A model generated the notes under the pieces. The model ran no database searches. It was given only the letters and a program-made list of their open reading frames with translations, and was not told the DNA's origin. The position numbers and the translations under genes are program-made. From positions 1 through 64,000 of the forward strand of contig JBBAAK010000002.1 in the NCBI GenBank assembly GCA_041658345.1: a stretch of 64,000 nucleotides of DNA, given 5' to 3'. The DNA comes from JBAZYV01 sp041658345. GTDB lineage: Bacteria > Patescibacteriota > Gracilibacteria > UBA1369 > 2-02-FULL-48-14. This document shows, piece by piece, positions 1 through 8,235 of this stretch; within the stretch, counting starts at the first letter, position 1; every line of letters starts with the position of its first letter.

Positions 1-584
1 TTTACCGAACCGCATCCACAAGCCTTTTTTTAAACATAGATTCCAACATTAGAATGTAAACTGCATTTAACAGCTTACCTGAGCCAAAACTAAACAAAAA
101 TAGCAACACTAAAATGCCCTTATCCCTGAATAAATGTGATGAAAAGTGGCCCTCCGGATGAGTATAAACCAGAAAAGAATCCGCCAAGAAAAGAGAATAA
201 AAAGCCTAAGCGGTGGAAGATTTTGATGTCGCGATTCTTGAAAAATGAGTAGAGGACATAGCAAATAATGAAAATGCCAAGTAGTCGTTTAAGCACATCT
301 GGGTCGCCGAATTGTAGCGTGTAGACTCCTATTACAAAGCCAATAACCGCGCCTATCGCCATTTTTAAAACTATTTTTTTGTCGATTAGTTTGCGATTTT
401 GGTAGATTAAAATAAGGCTAAAAATCAGTAAAAATATTGATAGCAGGGCTATACCCTCTTGCAGAGTTGCCACCAGCATAATAATTGGCAATGACACCAG
501 TGCTGATGCAAATCCCAAGACGGTTTGTACAAAAAATCCCAAGGAAACGCCAAGTCCAAGAATGATTAATGTGTGTAAGTCCAT
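1..584 (-). pseudogene. Broken TauE/SafE family permease
   Basis: The intact frame begins at 584 and gives 154 residues of a polytopic membrane protein with the N-terminal half of a TauE/SafE (DUF81) anion exporter, ending in the family's SSGGPLF segment before a stop at about 120. The matching continuation (DKGILVLLFLFSFGSG, then LNAVYIL) lies in another frame downstream, between about 140 and 2, where it too stops. Removing one G from the GGG run near 137-139, and one A from the A7 run near 27-33 (minus-strand sense), would give one continuous frame. I infer two single-base indels, either true decay or homopolymer sequencing errors. Intact family members have about 250 residues, so the rest would lie left of the window. 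Confidence 0.6.
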
Positions 585-664
585 TTGATTTGGATGCGTT
601 ATTGAGAGAAGCTTACAGAATTTGTTCGAAGTTAGGAAGGTTTACAGGTTTTAGGGAGCGTTAG

Positions 665-742
665 TCCCCAAAATAAGCTTAGAATGGGGAGCATGAGTCC
701 CCAAAATTGACAAATAATGGGGGATTTGCTATACTTTTTGTA
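665..742 (+). promoter_or_regulatory. Promoter with paired palindromes, apparently leaderless
   Basis: A consensus sigma-70 promoter, TTGACA (707-712), 17-bp spacer, TATACT (730-735), puts the expected transcription start at the ATG at 742, so the ATPase mRNA should be leaderless. Two imperfect palindromes of the form TCCCCAAAAT...ATGGGGA lie at 665-690 and 698-724 with an exact 33-bp period, and the second covers the -35 box. This looks like a two-site operator, possibly for autoregulation. Confidence 0.75.
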
Positions 743-1902
743 TGAAAATACGAAGAGTTTATAGTCCAATTGAAAAGCTTTTAAAGCCAAATAAAGTTTT
801 GGTAGTTTATGGACCTCGTCAGGTGGGCAAAACTACTCTTATAAAGGATTGCGATTTTGGTGCTAAAAAAGTTTTGTGGGATACAGGAGATAATTTTGAA
901 ACGCGCGTACTTTTTGAATCTGAAAATTTCAAAGCGATTCTTGCTTATAGTGGGGATTATGATGTGCTTGCAATAGATGAAGCTCAAATGATTCCCAAAA
1001 TAGGGCAGGGTTTAAAAATCTTGGTTGATCACAAAGAAAACCTTTCAATTCTTGTAACGGGTTCATCTTCTTTTGCGCTTGCAGGGCAAATTGGGGAGCC
1101 TTTAACGGGTAGGCATCATACTCTTACGCTTTTCCCAATTTCGCAATATGAGTTGCTTTTTGGCAAACACTATAGTGAGTATGAACTTCAAAAAAAACTA
1201 TCGGAGTTTTTGATTTATGGTTCGTATCCAGAGGTTGTTACCGCGCAAACTTTAATAGAAAAACAAACCTGTATAGAAGATATTGCAAGGTCATATTTGT
1301 TTAAAGATATTTTGGCATTTGAAGATATTAAAAATTCAAAAACTTTACTTGATTTGGTGCGTTTGCTTGCTTTCCAGATTGGCAATGAAGTTTCTTTGTC
1401 TGAACTCGGCCAACAAGTTGGTATGGATAAAAAAACTGTAATGCGTTATTTGGACATTTTAGAGAAGGCGTTTGTGATTTATGAAGTCAGGGGTTATAGT
1501 CGCAATTTAAGGAAAGAAATCACTAAAAAAAGCAAATATTATTTTTACGATACTGGCATTAGAAATGCGTTAATTTCGAATTTTAATCCAATTGATGTTA
1601 GAAATGATCAGGGGCAACTTTGGGAGAATTTTGTGTTTATGGAAAGGTTAAAAGCAAGGGCATATCAAAATCTTTCCGCCAACGTTTTCTTTTGGCGTAC
1701 TTGGGGTGGGCAGGAGGTTGATATTGTGGAGGAGCGTGGAGGCAAGCTTTTTGGATATGAATGTAAGTGGTCTTCCAAAAAAGGTGAAAAACAAAAGGCA
1801 CCAAGTGATTGGCTTGGTAATTATAAGGAAGCCAGCTACCAGACTATTACTCCGGAAAATTATTTGGATTTTGTTGGCGATATAAGTCGTGAAAAACTAT
1901 AA
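742..1902 (+). CDS. AAA ATPase with C-terminal DUF4143 domain
   Basis: The 386-residue protein has the AAA_14 plus DUF4143 architecture. Walker A is GPRQVGKTT at residues 24-32, Walker B is VLAIDEAQ near residue 75, and a sensor-like VTGSSS follows. The middle carries a helix-turn-helix-like region (about 215-245). The C-terminus has EVDIV...YECKW, a pattern seen in PD-(D/E)XK-like folds of this family. Such proteins are common in archaea and in CPR bacteria; proposed roles include DNA or toxin-antitoxin functions, but no reaction is established. The start at 742 follows from the promoter, which leaves no room for a leader. The ArsP-type permease gene begins 8 bases downstream. Confidence 0.85.
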   Translation: MKIRRVYSPIEKLLKPNKVLVVYGPRQVGKTTLIKDCDFGAKKVLWDTGDNFETRVLFESENFKAILAYSGDYDVLAIDEAQMIPKIGQGLKILVDHKENLSILVTGSSSFALAGQIGEPLTGRHHTLTLFPISQYELLFGKHYSEYELQKKLSEFLIYGSYPEVVTAQTLIEKQTCIEDIARSYLFKDILAFEDIKNSKTLLDLVRLLAFQIGNEVSLSELGQQVGMDKKTVMRYLDILEKAFVIYEVRGYSRNLRKEITKKSKYYFYDTGIRNALISNFNPIDVRNDQGQLWENFVFMERLKARAYQNLSANVFFWRTWGGQEVDIVEERGGKLFGYECKWSSKKGEKQKAPSDWLGNYKEASYQTITPENYLDFVGDISREKL

Positions 1903-1910
1903 TTGGCGCC

Positions 1911-2882
1911 ATGGACATCTTTTATCCCTTTGAGCTGTTTGCGAATTACATCACTTTTGATGTGTTCAATTTAGTTGCTGGTTCAAAGCCGGCGCTTTTT
2001 TGGCAATTTTTTATTTACGATTCGCTAAAGATTTTTGTGCTGATGATTGTGATTACGCATTTGATGAGTATTTTGCGATATTATTTGCCAATCAATCGCT
2101 TGCGAGATTTTTTAAAAAGCAGAAATTTTTATGGGCTCGATTATTTTTTTGCCACCGTGTTTGGGGCAATAACTCCGTTTTGTTCGTGTTCATCCATTCC
2201 GCTATTCGTTGGCTTTTTAGAGGCAGGAATTCCACTTGGCGTAACATTTGCCTTTTTAATAACTTCTCCGCTTATAAACGAGGTTGCTGTGGCACTTTTT
2301 ATAGGTGCATTTGGGTTAAAGGTTACTGTCCTTTATGTTGTTTCTGGAATTTTGATTGGCATGGTTGGCGGAGCGATTTTGGGCAAATTAAAAATGGAAA
2401 AATATGTTGAAGATTTTGTGTGGAAAACGCATGTGCAAAATAAAGCAGGGCAGGGCGATAGAAAAACTTTTAAACAAGTGTTGCCGGAGCTTTCACGCGA
2501 GGCATTTTCTATTACGAGGCAAATGGCGTTTTATATTTTGCTTGGGCTTTTTGTTGGCTCGCTAATACATGGCTATGTGCCGGATGGATTTTTTGAAAAA
2601 TATTTGGAAGAAGCAGGATTTTTTGGAGTTCCGCTCGCCACTGTTTTGGCGGTTCCAATGTACGCAAATGCAAGTGGTGTGATACCGATTATAGAATCGC
2701 TTGTGGCAAAAGGCGTTCCACTTGGCACCGCTCTTGCCTTTATGATGGGCGTTGTTGGCTTGTCTTTGCCGGAAGCCTTAATCTTAAAAAGAGTTCTAAA
2801 ATGGCAACTCTTAGCAACTTTTTTTGGAGTTGTTACCCTTGGGATTATTGTGATCGGGTATGTGTTTAATGCGGTGGTTTAA
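1911..2882 (+). CDS. ArsP/COG0701 family permease
   Basis: This 323-residue polytopic membrane protein has the signature TPFCSCSSIPLF near residue 85, the hallmark of the COG0701 permease family (which includes the organoarsenical exporter ArsP), followed by the ITSPLINE motif. A second half repeats the fold, with a polar loop at about residues 165-200 between the halves. Family members export trivalent organoarsenicals or unknown solutes; the substrate here is not determined. It follows the DUF4143 ATPase gene closely and probably shares its promoter. There is no arsenic-resistance gene beside it. A palindrome just after the stop probably ends transcription. Confidence 0.85.
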   Translation: MDIFYPFELFANYITFDVFNLVAGSKPALFWQFFIYDSLKIFVLMIVITHLMSILRYYLPINRLRDFLKSRNFYGLDYFFATVFGAITPFCSCSSIPLFVGFLEAGIPLGVTFAFLITSPLINEVAVALFIGAFGLKVTVLYVVSGILIGMVGGAILGKLKMEKYVEDFVWKTHVQNKAGQGDRKTFKQVLPELSREAFSITRQMAFYILLGLFVGSLIHGYVPDGFFEKYLEEAGFFGVPLATVLAVPMYANASGVIPIIESLVAKGVPLGTALAFMMGVVGLSLPEALILKRVLKWQLLATFFGVVTLGIIVIGYVFNAVV

Positions 2883-2905
2883 ATTGCAAAAAACTGAATT
2901 AGATA

Positions 2906-2930
2906 TTAGTTTTTAATACTAAAAAACTAA
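2906..2930. terminator. AT-rich bidirectional terminator
   Basis: TTAGTTTTT (2906-2914) pairs with AAAAACTAA (2922-2930) around a 7-nt loop, giving a T-rich or A-rich arm on either strand. It lies between two convergent genes. Confidence 0.5.
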
Positions 2931-2960
2931 CATGGAGTTGACTTTTTAGTGCCTAAATAC

Positions 2961-3386
2961 TTAGTTAGGCGCTATGAGTGTCTTTTTTAGCAAATACCGA
3001 GTATGGCCTTTTGGTAAGTAGTCCAGTTGGCCACAGATTGTGTAGCCATTTTTTTGGTAAAAATTAAGTGCTTGGAAGTCGTGCGTGTCTAAATGTGCAT
3101 TATTGCATCCGCGTGCTTTTGCCTCGTTCTCAGCAAGTTCGAGCAACTGTTTGCCATAACCTTTGTGGCGCATAGATTCATCGATCCAAAGTGCGTCGAT
3201 ATAAAGCCAATCCCAATAAGTTCCACCCGTAAGCCCGCCTTTTATTTGATCATTTTCATCTTTTAAAAATACAGCTAATTCTTGATGGTTATCCGGCCCT
3301 GTGAATTTTTGATTATATTTTTTGAGATTATCTTTAATAAATTCAACGTCTTTTTTTCTCGGTTTTTTTGTTGCGATTAGTTGCAT
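2961..3386 (-). CDS. GNAT family N-acetyltransferase
   Basis: The 141-residue protein has the GNAT fold: DALWIDESMRHKGYGKQLL contains the acetyl-CoA pyrophosphate loop (RHKGYG), and NFYQKNGY is the usual C-terminal motif (xxFYxxxGF). The acceptor substrate cannot be read from sequence; small-molecule or peptide amines are typical of the family. It is the last gene of the long minus-strand run that starts at carA, three bases after the cysteine-rich gene. The stop codon sits inside a hairpin (arms 2948-2954 and 2967-2973). Confidence 0.85.
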   Translation of the reverse strand: MQLIATKKPRKKDVEFIKDNLKKYNQKFTGPDNHQELAVFLKDENDQIKGGLTGGTYWDWLYIDALWIDESMRHKGYGKQLLELAENEAKARGCNNAHLDTHDFQALNFYQKNGYTICGQLDYLPKGHTRYLLKKTLIAPN

Positions 3387-3389
3387 TTT

Positions 3390-5057
3390 TTAATAAATTA
3401 TCTGCAAATAACATTTCTCACAATAAACTGTAGCTTGTTGCTCTGGAGGGTATACGGTTTTTATATTTGTGCCACATTTAATACATTTGCCATCCCAAAG
3501 TTTATAAAAATTATGTGATTTTAATCTGTTGTAATGCCTTTGGTCAGAATGGGCTCTTGGGATTGGCAATTTCATTTTTTTATAAAACACCAATTCTTGT
3601 GGAGTGATTTTATATTTTTTACCTGTAATTTCGCATTGAAGTACCTGATTGCAAATGTTCTCATCTACATTTCTTATGTCCTCTGGTGGTGTAAAAATGG
3701 ATGGGGTCTCTATGTTTTCTTGTTCGTTTTTCCAAGTGGAACCCATGTGGGTAGCTTCGGCTTGTGTTATTGGGAAGTATTCTTGAGCGATTGTTTCGTT
3801 GTATGCAAATGGCGATATCTCGAAGGGAAAGTAATCTCCCCACTCGCCAGTTTTTTGCATGTGCTCAATTATTTTTGCAACAAGTTTGCCATATTCTTCC
3901 GGCGTATATTGCTTATTAAGAATGCAATATTTCTTGTTTCGTAATCCAACGCAGGCAAAAATGTCGTTGTTGTGGTGACAATTCATAGAATAGTAGTTGT
4001 TACCTCCATACCATACGAAGAAGTTGCTCATTGAATTCTCTAATCCAACAGTTGAACATAAATTGTAGCAAAATCTGTTTCCGTCCGGAGCACAAAAAGT
4101 ATTGTCTTGTGTGTAGACTGTTTTGGGAGAGAAGGAAATATATTTACAGTCTTCACAATTTGTACAATCAAAAGAATTTAGGCAATTTTTTGAATTATAA
4201 ATACTTTCACCGGTACAGTTTTCACTTGCATAAATGTGTGATCCAATATGTGGAAGCTTTTGCTTTAAAATGTCTAATTGCTGTTTTATAAAAGTAATTT
4301 TTGCAGGTGTGAGATATTCATATTCTTGTTTAATTTTTTCATATTCTTCACGCGAATATGCTCTGTTAAGTATGTAATATTGCTTGTTTCGAAGACCAAA
4401 ACAGCCTATGCAATCATTACAAGCAGAGCAGTCTTCTATCATTATGCAGTCACTGCAATTTTTACAATTATTGAAGAATTTACAGTTGTAGCACCTTTCT
4501 GAAGCGACACCTTCGTAACATAATTCACATGAATATACCGCTAAACAATCTACAACGTCCTTGCAATAAACTATAAATTTTCCGTACATACAGTCCTCAT
4601 TATTTCCTGCTCCAAATATTAAGTAACAATTTTTTTGATTAAGGACGAAGTTTGTATATTCGCTGTTTTCAATGTTGGTACTGTATAGAGCAACATGTGG
4701 AACGTCATGGTATAACTCCTTTAATTGTTGACTTAATGTTTTTGAAAAATCAAAATCACGGCCAAAGGCTAGCGCATCCCATTTATCACTCCACCATGCG
4801 TTTATGTCGTAAACTTTGTATGGTGATTCCGGTGCATAAATAGATAGAATTGGCTTTCCGGTTAAGTCACAATTTCTGTGATAAAGTTTGCGTTCATTTC
4901 TAAATGCGAGCCTTCTTTGTAGCCTGCATTCCGGGCAAAATTGTGGAGGTGGAATTGAGAATTTTTTGCCGTCAAAGACAGGTGAAAGTTTGTCGTAAAA
5001 AATGAGATCATCTTCTGTAATTTCGTACTGTGTTTGGCATTTTTTACAGGTGTGCAT
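3390..5057 (-). CDS. Cysteine-rich protein with repeated CxGLRNK modules
   Basis: Function unknown. The 555-residue protein has 37 cysteines and no signal peptide, so it is probably cytoplasmic and metal-binding. The N-terminus is a zinc-ribbon-like module (CKKC, then CPECRLQRRLAFRNER and a CDLTGKPI stretch). The C-terminus repeats part of it (CEITGKKY...ITPQELVFY, then CIKC and CEKC). Between them are two cysteine-dense regions, each with many Cys-x-x-Cys or Cys-x-x-x-Cys spacings. Each ends in the same signature, CFGLRNKQYYILN or CVGLRNKKYCILN, followed by YSREEYEK or YTPEEYGK. I believe similar proteins recur in CPR genomes, from memory only. The regular cysteine spacing suggests a stacked, ladder-like fold. 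The neighbours (small membrane protein, GNAT) do not explain it. Confidence 0.8.
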   Translation of the reverse strand: MHTCKKCQTQYEITEDDLIFYDKLSPVFDGKKFSIPPPQFCPECRLQRRLAFRNERKLYHRNCDLTGKPILSIYAPESPYKVYDINAWWSDKWDALAFGRDFDFSKTLSQQLKELYHDVPHVALYSTNIENSEYTNFVLNQKNCYLIFGAGNNEDCMYGKFIVYCKDVVDCLAVYSCELCYEGVASERCYNCKFFNNCKNCSDCIMIEDCSACNDCIGCFGLRNKQYYILNRAYSREEYEKIKQEYEYLTPAKITFIKQQLDILKQKLPHIGSHIYASENCTGESIYNSKNCLNSFDCTNCEDCKYISFSPKTVYTQDNTFCAPDGNRFCYNLCSTVGLENSMSNFFVWYGGNNYYSMNCHHNNDIFACVGLRNKKYCILNKQYTPEEYGKLVAKIIEHMQKTGEWGDYFPFEISPFAYNETIAQEYFPITQAEATHMGSTWKNEQENIETPSIFTPPEDIRNVDENICNQVLQCEITGKKYKITPQELVFYKKMKLPIPRAHSDQRHYNRLKSHNFYKLWDGKCIKCGTNIKTVYPPEQQATVYCEKCYLQIIY

Positions 5058-5061
5058 GAAT

Positions 5062-5319
5062 CTATTTTTTTAAATACCAACTCTTAAATACTGGCACGGT
5101 TAATGTGGAAAGTATGAATGCCAAAGATGGTACGATTGCGTTTATAAAAGGGTGGGGGAGGCTGGCGGTTAAGAAGAAAATTACTACAACCGTGTATGTT
5201 AAAATTGCTATTAAGATTTTGCGAGTCATGCTTGTTTCCCATGCTTTGTCGGCCTCAACTTTTTTGTTGCGAGCTTTTATTTGGTCGATTTGGGATTGTA
5301 GTTTGGTGAGAGTTGGCAT
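5062..5319 (-). CDS. Small two-helix membrane protein
   Basis: The 85-residue protein begins with a charged, coiled-coil-prone helix (about residues 1-28), then KAWETSMTRKILI, then two hydrophobic segments (about 34-54 and 58-76) with an N-A-I-V-P turn and a STLTVPVFKSWYLKK tail. It resembles a widespread conserved hypothetical family of short membrane proteins with no known function. Its start follows the lipoprotein stop directly, and its stop is 4 bases from the cysteine-rich gene, so the three are probably co-transcribed. Confidence 0.75.
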   Translation of the reverse strand: MPTLTKLQSQIDQIKARNKKVEADKAWETSMTRKILIAILTYTVVVIFFLTASLPHPFINAIVPSLAFILSTLTVPVFKSWYLKK

Positions 5320-5757
5320 TTATTGTGTTAGTAAGTCTGCTGGCGTAACCCACCTTCCCGCATCCATTGCATTGCAGGCCATAGCACTATAGCTAGCTTC
5401 CTCTGCGGTGATTGGTTGTCCACCGTAATTGTAAAGCCAAGAGATACTTTCGCTTATGGTCCCAGGTGTAGCCATGCATCCGCCCAAGTCGGAATAAGGG
5501 CAAGCATCAAAAGAAAATGTGCCTTCCGTGCAAGATAATCTCATACGGTCTTCTGTAAAAACGGAGCCGATAAAATCAAAACAGGTGCTTTTGCTATCTA
5601 TAACATTACAACTACCACGGACTTTATGGCCGGCTTCCGTTTCTTCGATAAGTGGTTTTACGTCGTCTTCGTAATCTATATTTTGGTCGTCTGGCAAATC
5701 ACCACAAGAGGCGAGGAGGAGAGGTAGTAGAAATATTGAGGAGAGTTTGGTGTTCAT
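5320..5757 (-). CDS. Predicted lipoprotein
   Basis: The 145-residue protein starts with a lipoprotein signal peptide (MNTKLSSIFLLPLLLASC, lipobox LASC with the cysteine at residue 18). The mature part is acidic near the N-terminus and has six further cysteines, consistent with disulfides outside the membrane. I do not recognise the family. A promoter-like TTGAAA and TATATA pair lies upstream. It is followed with no gap by the small membrane protein gene. Confidence 0.7.
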   Translation of the reverse strand: MNTKLSSIFLLPLLLASCGDLPDDQNIDYEDDVKPLIEETEAGHKVRGSCNVIDSKSTCFDFIGSVFTEDRMRLSCTEGTFSFDACPYSDLGGCMATPGTISESISWLYNYGGQPITAEEASYSAMACNAMDAGRWVTPADLLTQ

Positions 5758-5772
5758 GTGTATGGGTGAATT

Positions 5773-5802
5773 TATATAAAATTAAATTTTTAGATTTTTC
5801 AA
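5773..5802 (-). promoter_or_regulatory. Candidate promoter for the lipoprotein gene
   Basis: On the minus strand TTGAAA (5797-5802) and TATATA (5773-5778) are separated by 18 bp, about 15 bases upstream of the start at 5757. The surrounding sequence is very AT-rich, so chance matches are likely. Confidence 0.4.
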
Positions 5803-5808
5803 TGGCCG

Positions 5809-7125
5809 TTACTCCATGATCATTACTTCTTTTGCTTCTTCCATCACAAAGTAACCGCCAAAAGGATCGGTGGGATCCCCGGAAAGTAATATACTTCCTG
5901 CATAGGACATGATATTCCCTTTCTCCGAGTACTTAAAAATGGGATCGATTAGATTGCCTTGAAGGTCTCTATTTATCTCCATCTCCCAAGGGTGGGATAA
6001 GCCTAAAGTATGGCCAAACTCATGGCCGGAAAGGACGTAGCCATAACAGTTTGTGCCGTATTTATTAGTGATGGTACATAATCCGTCATCCTCCAACCAA
6101 AAAGAAGGGTTAAAAGAGATGGACCCGTTACTTTGAACAGAGTCTCCTTCTAAAAAAGTGCCACCGCCGTATGACCCTGTTGGGCTGTAGTAGTATACTT
6201 GGTAAATAGTATAATGGTCTGCAGTAGTTTGGCCCGCCAGTTCTTCTTTAAAAACCTCTTCATACATGGAAGTGTATTCTTCTACGTTCTTTTCCCCATA
6301 GCGGATTTCCGGTTCCTCAATAGTTATTTCGATTTTGTTGTCGAATTCTGCCTCATAGAAAGTTTTCATTTTTCCGAATATATCGATCATATTTTCGTTC
6401 CAATCGATTATGACTTCGTCGGTTTGGTTCTTTGCAACAAAGTAAATGCCTTTTAAAGTCACATGGTTGAGGCAATGTTCGCCTACATTGGCATTGTATG
6501 GGTCTTGATAGGTGTAGAGGTTACAATCTGAGGTCTCTTGGGCTGTTTTGTAATGGAGGCTGTAAATGATTTCTGCCATTTCCCCACGAGTGATTTCTTG
6601 GTTTGGAGCAAGGATACTATTTGGCGTTGCATTCTCTTGGGACAGAATTTCTTGGTAAGGTTCATACCAAGGGTCTCCCGCCACAACTTCATATCCAAAA
6701 GAATTGACGATGATTTTTGCAGCTTCGGCAAAAATTATGTTTTGATTTGGCTCAAAAAAACCGGTTCCATATCCCTCAATAATGTTTTCTCGTTTTGCTG
6801 CGCAAACATATGGCGCAAACCATTCTTCAAGAACATCCGGAAAACAATTTCCTGTTAAGAAAGCGTATTGCTTATAACTGCGAGTGGCACCGATGACTAT
6901 TTTTGTAAATTCGGCACGATTTATGAGGTTATTCGCTTGAAATGTTCCGTCCGGGTATCCTGAAATAATGCCCTTTTCTTCAAGGTATTCTATGGCTTCA
7001 AAGTAAGGATCGTCCGTTGATACGTCGGAAAACTCTGTTTGAGTGCCGGAGAGTGCTGATGTTTTAATAAAAGGGCAAATACTTATAATGAGCAGAATGA
7101 TGGAGAAGAGTGTTTTATTTTTCAT
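5809..7125 (-). CDS. SLH-domain secreted metzincin-type metalloprotease
   Basis: The 438-residue protein has a signal peptide, three S-layer homology modules (about residues 32-80, 93-142 and 150-192; each has the FxDV or W-Y-x-P start and the G-x-F-x-P/Q-N...R-A-E/E-A end in some form), then a catalytic domain. HEFGHTLGLSH at about 368-378 is the metzincin zinc motif HExxHxxGxxH, and NIMSY at about 404-408 is the Met-turn. It is probably a surface-anchored protease bound through SLH modules to the cell wall. The third SLH module is degenerate. It follows pyrD by 21 bases in the long minus-strand run, with no obvious functional link to it. Confidence 0.9.
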   Translation of the reverse strand: MKNKTLFSIILLIISICPFIKTSALSGTQTEFSDVSTDDPYFEAIEYLEEKGIISGYPDGTFQANNLINRAEFTKIVIGATRSYKQYAFLTGNCFPDVLEEWFAPYVCAAKRENIIEGYGTGFFEPNQNIIFAEAAKIIVNSFGYEVVAGDPWYEPYQEILSQENATPNSILAPNQEITRGEMAEIIYSLHYKTAQETSDCNLYTYQDPYNANVGEHCLNHVTLKGIYFVAKNQTDEVIIDWNENMIDIFGKMKTFYEAEFDNKIEITIEEPEIRYGEKNVEEYTSMYEEVFKEELAGQTTADHYTIYQVYYYSPTGSYGGGTFLEGDSVQSNGSISFNPSFWLEDDGLCTITNKYGTNCYGYVLSGHEFGHTLGLSHPWEMEINRDLQGNLIDPIFKYSEKGNIMSYAGSILLSGDPTDPFGGYFVMEEAKEVMIME

Positions 7126-7146
7126 AGAGGTAAATTATTGATTTTT

Positions 7147-8235
7147 TTATCTTTTTCCTACTGCTTCACTAATGCTTTTGAAGCCGTCGTTTTTTAGGAG
7201 CTCAACGAGGCCTAAATTTATTGAGCTTATTGATTGGGGACCTTCGTAAATCATTCCGGTTATCAGCTGTAGAAGGGAAGCGCCGGCGCGGATTTTTTTG
7301 TAGGCGTCTTGGGCTGTAAAAATGCCACCGCAACCAATAATCACAAATTTGCCTTTGGTTTTGCTGTGGATATAGGCGATTTGTTTTGTTGCCATTTCTT
7401 CAACTGCTTTGCCAGAAAGTCCACCATTGCCATACATGTGTTTTTTTGTGAGATTTGTGCAAATGAATCCATGCACTTTGTGTTTTTTTGCAACGCCAAT
7501 AATTATGTTTATTTCTTGCTCGGAAAGGTCCGGTGAAAGTTTTAAAAATACTGGCTTGCGAGTTGTGATTCTGTCCAGTTTGCGGAGTAGTGAATCGAGC
7601 CTTGTTGCATCTGTAAAAGGCTGTCCGCCAAAGGCGTTTGGGCAACTTAAATTTACCGTAAAATATGCGCCGATTTTTGCGAATGCCTTGAATGCTTTTG
7701 CATAGTCCATAATGCCTTTTTCAGTATCCACAGTGAGAGAGCAATTTGTTTTTGCAACACTCACACCAATTGGGATTTTAAATTTTTTGTGATTAAGGCG
7801 ATGCGCGATTTTTTCTGCACCGTCGTTCTTTAGCCCGTAGTAAACACGTAAGCTTTTGAATTCTTTATGGCGCCAAAGACGTGGCTTTGGATTCCCTTCA
7901 CACGGTTCACCGGTTATTGAGCCAATTTCTTCAAAGCCAAATCCAACTTCCGGCATGATTTTTGTGAGCAATGCGTTTTTATCAAAACCGGCCGCAAGCC
8001 CTATTGGGTTTTTAAAGTGGATGCCAAGAATTGTTTGCTCGAGCATTTTATTTTGGTAGCTAAACATCAAGCGATTTAATACTCGTGTGAATGGATTTGA
8101 ACCTAGAATTTGGCCAACAAACGTGAATAAATCGTGAATAAATTCCGGATCCATTGCAAAAAATATGTGCTTTAAAATGTGCACATATAAGAAGTGAATT
8201 ACGGTGTTGCGAATTTTAATTAAACCATTCTTCAT
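7147..8235 (-). CDS. pyrD: Class-2-like dihydroorotate dehydrogenase
   Basis: The 362-residue protein (start at the internal ATG 8235; the longer frame to 8292 runs deeper into the upstream gene) has the class 2 layout: an N-terminal hydrophobic or amphipathic helix region, then LAAGFDKNA for FMN binding, and late GCGGI and AGASLLQL motifs. Class 2 enzymes oxidise dihydroorotate with quinone at the membrane. The catalytic loop reads NLSCPN, where E. coli PyrD has NISSPN with Ser175 as base. Cysteine at that place is the class 1 base. The usual NRMGFNN motif is also altered to VYYGLKND. A second, class 1B, pyrD lies at 18457, so this copy may have a special role. It overlaps the upstream exonuclease-like gene by 20 bases. 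Confidence 0.8.
   Translation of the reverse strand: MKNGLIKIRNTVIHFLYVHILKHIFFAMDPEFIHDLFTFVGQILGSNPFTRVLNRLMFSYQNKMLEQTILGIHFKNPIGLAAGFDKNALLTKIMPEVGFGFEEIGSITGEPCEGNPKPRLWRHKEFKSLRVYYGLKNDGAEKIAHRLNHKKFKIPIGVSVAKTNCSLTVDTEKGIMDYAKAFKAFAKIGAYFTVNLSCPNAFGGQPFTDATRLDSLLRKLDRITTRKPVFLKLSPDLSEQEINIIIGVAKKHKVHGFICTNLTKKHMYGNGGLSGKAVEEMATKQIAYIHSKTKGKFVIIGCGGIFTAQDAYKKIRAGASLLQLITGMIYEGPQSISSINLGLVELLKNDGFKSISEAVGKR

Noticed and set aside
3390..5057. Cysteine-rich protein as a pentapeptide-repeat or metallothionein family member
   Set aside because: The spacing is not five-residue periodic, and the long non-cysteine regions and zinc-ribbon ends do not fit metallothioneins.
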